This document shows positions 62,764-64,000 of a stretch of DNA of 64,000 nt, in pieces. The stretch lies in the NCBI RefSeq assembly GCF_029439455.1, contig NZ_JAQFVG010000243.1, positions 19,397-83,396 on the forward strand, read 5' to 3'. Numbering within the stretch: the first letter of the stretch is position 1; every line of letters starts with the position of its first letter. Origin of the DNA: Caballeronia sp. BR00000012568055. GTDB taxonomy: Bacteria; Pseudomonadota; Gammaproteobacteria; Burkholderiales; Burkholderiaceae. The position numbers were made by a program, and so were the translations under genes. Under the pieces are notes generated by a model, which did no database searches, was not told the origin of the DNA, and saw nothing but the letters and a program-made list of their open reading frames with translations.

Positions 62764-64000
62764 TGCCGCGAGCCGGGGTCCGACACGGAGAGCGCCGGCG
62801 CCAGCGACGGATGTCCGGACAACAATCCCGTCGGGCCGATAAAGCCATCGCTGATATGAAGCCCGCGCGAGTCGATCGTCAGGCGGCGGATGGAGCAGTC
62901 GTGCGCGCCTTCGCGCTGCTTCACCACCGACACCATGCGATACAGCGCCGAATTCGCTTCGACATAGCGCAGCAGCACGATGTTTTCGGTCATCGCGGAG
63001 GCGCGCAGGGTGACGAGCGGCGTCGAATCGGCGTAGAGCGGCAGTTCTTCGGTGAGCAGCGTGGTCACGCCTTCGTCACGCAGACGGTGCGTCAGCGCGT
63101 TCAGAAACAGCCCGAAACGTTCCGTGCGATTCGCCGACTGCCGGAATCCGTCGATGCCGTCCACCACCAGCCGCGACGCCTTGGTACGCCGCACGACGTT
63201 CAGCAGTTCGACCGCGAGTTCATCGATCGCCAATTCGACGGCCGGATGCCAGTCGAGCGTGAAGCGGCCATCCTTCAGCGCCTCCGACAGATCGATACCG
63301 ACCGACTGCGCCTTCGCCATCAGGCGCTCGGGCGATTCGTACAGCCCGAAGTACACGCACTTCTCGCCCAGATCGACGCCCGCTTGCAGGAACTTCAGCC
63401 CCAGCAGCGTCTTGCCGACGCCCGACGGCCCGACCAGCGTCGTAGTCGAACCGCGTACCACGCCGCCGCCGAGCATCTGATCGAAGTCGGGGAAGCTGAA
63501 GCCGAGGCGGCTCTGGAAATCGGGCATCGAAGTCGAATTGGCGGGCGAAGCCTCGATACGTGGAAAGGTCACGAGACCATCGCCCGTGATCTTGAAGAAA
63601 TGCTTGCCGAGCAGATGATCGCGTGCGCGCAGTTTGTGCACTTCGATTTCGCGCGCGCGCCGCATGCCGTTGTTGAACCGGTTCAGTTCGATCAGTCCAT
63701 CGACCAGCGTGTGCTCCGGATGCGGCTCATTGCCCGACAGCGGCGCGAGAATCAGCGTCGTGCAGCGCGCGGCGCTCACGAACGCCGATAACTCGTGGAT
63801 GAATTGCGATAACTCCAGCTCCGTCGAACTGAATTCGCGGGCGCTGCGAAAACCGTCGATCACCATGAAGCGCGGCCGGCTGGCCTTGATGGTCGCGGCG
63901 ATCAGCGAAAGGAAACCGGCGAGGCCGTCGCGCATCAACTCGTGATAGCCGGACACGAACAGCATGCGGTCCGAAATGGCGTCGGCGTTGTAGAACGACA
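62760..64000 (-). CDS. KaiC-like RecA-family ATPase (5' end beyond window)
   Basis: The frame is open to the window edge (a partial SFYNADAISDRMLFVSGYHE precedes the first internal ATG at 63965), so the N-terminus is missing. The visible part covers the end of one KaiC domain (RPRFMVIDGFRSAREF, then a Walker-B-like FVSAARCTTLILAP) and a second complete domain with Walker A GPSGVGKTLLGLKF and DGIDGFRQSANRTERF. Two-domain KaiC-like proteins outside cyanobacteria act in stress or signalling, not circadian timing. Coupling to a single-domain response regulator supports a signalling role. Confidence 0.85.
   Translation of the reverse strand, partial: SFYNADAISDRMLFVSGYHELMRDGLAGFLSLIAATIKASRPRFMVIDGFRSAREFSSTELELSQFIHELSAFVSAARCTTLILAPLSGNEPHPEHTLVDGLIELNRFNNGMRRAREIEVHKLRARDHLLGKHFFKITGDGLVTFPRIEASPANSTSMPDFQSRLGFSFPDFDQMLGGGVVRGSTTTLVGPSGVGKTLLGLKFLQAGVDLGEKCVYFGLYESPERLMAKAQSVGIDLSEALKDGRFTLDWHPAVELAIDELAVELLNVVRRTKASRLVVDGIDGFRQSANRTERFGLFLNALTHRLRDEGVTTLLTEELPLYADSTPLVTLRASAMTENIVLLRYVEANSALYRMVSVVKQREGAHDCSIRRLTIDSRGLHISDGFIGPTGLLSGHPSLAPALSVSDPGSRQ

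Overview
The window is high-GC chromosomal DNA whose housekeeping genes read as a beta-proteobacterium of the Burkholderiaceae, most likely Paraburkholderia or Caballeronia. This is judged from characteristic products (DUF3563 peptide, DUF2782 and BPSS1780-type proteins beside choline-kinase-like ThrB, FolE2, the dnaG-rpoD region) and not from any database search.

Layout. 1-29 kb is core chromosome: the end of modE, a PAP2 phosphatase, a PHB-depolymerase-like esterase, ohr/ohrR, thrB, amn, a LOG-family gene head to head with polA, an NDH-2-like dehydrogenase, xseB-ispA-dxs (isoprenoid precursors), folE2, tsaD, and yqeY-dnaG-rpoD, where rpsU, often found in front of yqeY, is missing. After rpoD lies a tRNA with anticodon CAU. 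A degraded copy of its 3' end about 5.1 kb downstream marks a decayed genomic island (about 29.35-34.45 kb) holding a truncated hsdR, two glycosyltransferases, frameshifted TPR and zinc-ribbon genes and two copies of a DUF1232-like gene. A Nudix hydrolase and a DUF333 lipoprotein follow.

The main accessory feature is a complete type I-F CRISPR-Cas locus (about 35.95-48.33 kb). CRISPR1 has 36 repeats plus a degenerate last one; then cas1, cas2/3, cas8f, cas5f, cas7f and cas6f; then CRISPR2 with 15 repeats. All lie on the plus strand. The two leaders share an identical 15-nt start and IHF-like motifs at exactly the same distances from the first repeat. CRISPR2 records successive mutations of its leader-end repeat. 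One spacer in each array targets overlapping parts of what looks like the same phage gene. Between cas2/3 and cas8f lies a candidate cas-regulating crRNA-like RNA: two degenerate repeat-like hairpins 56 nt apart, the second with a compensatory base-pair change, enclosing a pseudo-spacer that matches, behind a CC PAM, the region just upstream of cas8f. This is the most novel element in the window.

From about 49.5 kb come an aldehyde dehydrogenase, then what reads as an oxalate-use region: a LysR regulator, an OxlT-like antiporter with a second LysR gene, a PanE-like reductase, a GntR/FCD regulator, an alpha-proteobacterial-type SucCD pair, formyl-CoA:oxalate CoA-transferase and an FAH-family enzyme. 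No oxalyl-CoA decarboxylase is present, so reduction of oxalyl-CoA to glyoxylate by the PanE-like protein is a plausible route. An identical 12-nt motif lies upstream of panE, upstream of the gntR unit and upstream of frc, suggesting one regulon. The window ends with a CsbD-like protein, a single-domain response regulator and a KaiC-like ATPase that runs off the edge.
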